From positions 1 to 6,526 of the forward strand of contig DAOVRB010000062.1 in assembly GCA_030628325.1 (NCBI GenBank): a stretch of 6,526 nt of DNA, given 5' to 3'. The notes under the pieces are model-generated. The model saw only the letters and a program-made list of their open reading frames with translations. It had not been told where the DNA came from and searched no databases. A program made the translations under genes and the position numbers. Within the stretch, counting starts at the first letter, position 1. The number at the start of each line of letters is the position of its first letter. Source of the stretch: Methanomicrobiaceae archaeon. Its GTDB lineage: Archaea > Halobacteriota > Methanomicrobia > Methanomicrobiales > Methanomicrobiaceae. Positions 6,336-6,526 of this stretch are shown one piece after another.

Positions 6336-6526
6336 TAATCCCCATCCCGATCCAGATCGATCACCTCGTCGGTAAATGCCGTCAGTTGTCCCATCAAAAT
6401 TGGATCAAGCCCCTTTTCGACGGCAAGAAACATACCTCTGATGTCAAGCAGTCTCAGTTTGCTTGAGAGAAAATGGACAAACTTCGACATATTAGCAGAT
6501 GGTATGTAAATGAGCATCGCATTCAC
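6335..6526 (-). CDS. C-terminal end of a probable KaiC/RecA-like ATPase (5' end outside window)
   Basis: The last 63 codons plus TAG are visible. The frame is open at the window edge, where the first codon is GTG and is probably internal. The visible part reads as a strand (VNAMLIYIP), an amphipathic helix (KFVHFLSSKLRLLD), a strand (RGMFLAVEKG), a short helix and a final strand (DEVIDL), ending in an acidic tail DRDGD. This alternating pattern, with a V-N-A-M-L-I-Y strand where KaiC-like proteins have the strand after Walker B, resembles the C-terminal half of archaeal RecA-superfamily ATPases linked to signal transduction. The nucleotide-binding loop is not in view, so the family call is tentative. 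The 105-nt gap and a separate promoter suggest it is not in one operon with glmM. Confidence 0.5.
   Translation of the reverse strand: MNAMLIYIPSANMSKFVHFLSSKLRLLDIRGMFLAVEKGLDPILMGQLTAFTDEVIDLDRDGD

Noticed and set aside
1..6526. tRNA/rRNA genes, insertion sequences, CRISPR arrays or a defence system
   Set aside because: Nearly the whole window is explained by conserved metabolic genes. I saw no repeat-spacer pattern, transposase motif or cloverleaf sequence in the short gaps.

Overview
The window reads as chromosomal DNA from an archaeon, most likely a methanogen of the Methanomicrobia (Methanomicrobiales-like). This assignment is inference. It rests on the archaeal type of the 400-residue bifunctional GlmU, an A/T-rich TATA-like box instead of -35/-10 elements, GGTGA and GGGAGGT Shine-Dalgarno sequences, and a neighbouring protein end that resembles archaeal KaiC/RecA-like ATPases. 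All recognisable genes lie on the minus strand, so transcription runs from high to low coordinates.

Layout in transcription order: (1) 6526-6335, the C-terminal end of a gene cut by the window edge, probably a KaiC/RecA-like ATPase. (2) 6334-6230, an intergenic region with a perfect palindrome over the upstream stop codon and a TATA-like box framed by an inverted repeat, the likely promoter of what follows. (3) 6229-845, four tightly packed genes with gaps of 26, 8 and 2 nt: glmM-type phosphoglucosamine mutase, bifunctional glmU, a second GlmU-like protein, and glmS. (4) 844-729, a 116-nt gap with an unusual set of nested repeats. (5) 728-1, a membrane-anchored family 2 glycosyltransferase that runs off the window.

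Together the cluster encodes a complete de novo route to UDP-GlcNAc. GlmS makes glucosamine-6-P from fructose-6-P and glutamine, GlmM converts it to glucosamine-1-P, and GlmU acetylates and uridylylates it. The glycosyltransferase next door is a plausible, unproven, consumer of activated sugar.

The most interesting point is the tandem GlmU paralogue. It keeps the recognisable nucleotidyltransferase residues, but every position I can align to the acetyltransferase active site is substituted. It is therefore either a dedicated sugar-1-P nucleotidyltransferase for another sugar or a regulatory partner of the true GlmU. I found no RNA genes, mobile elements or CRISPR arrays, and no convincing terminator.
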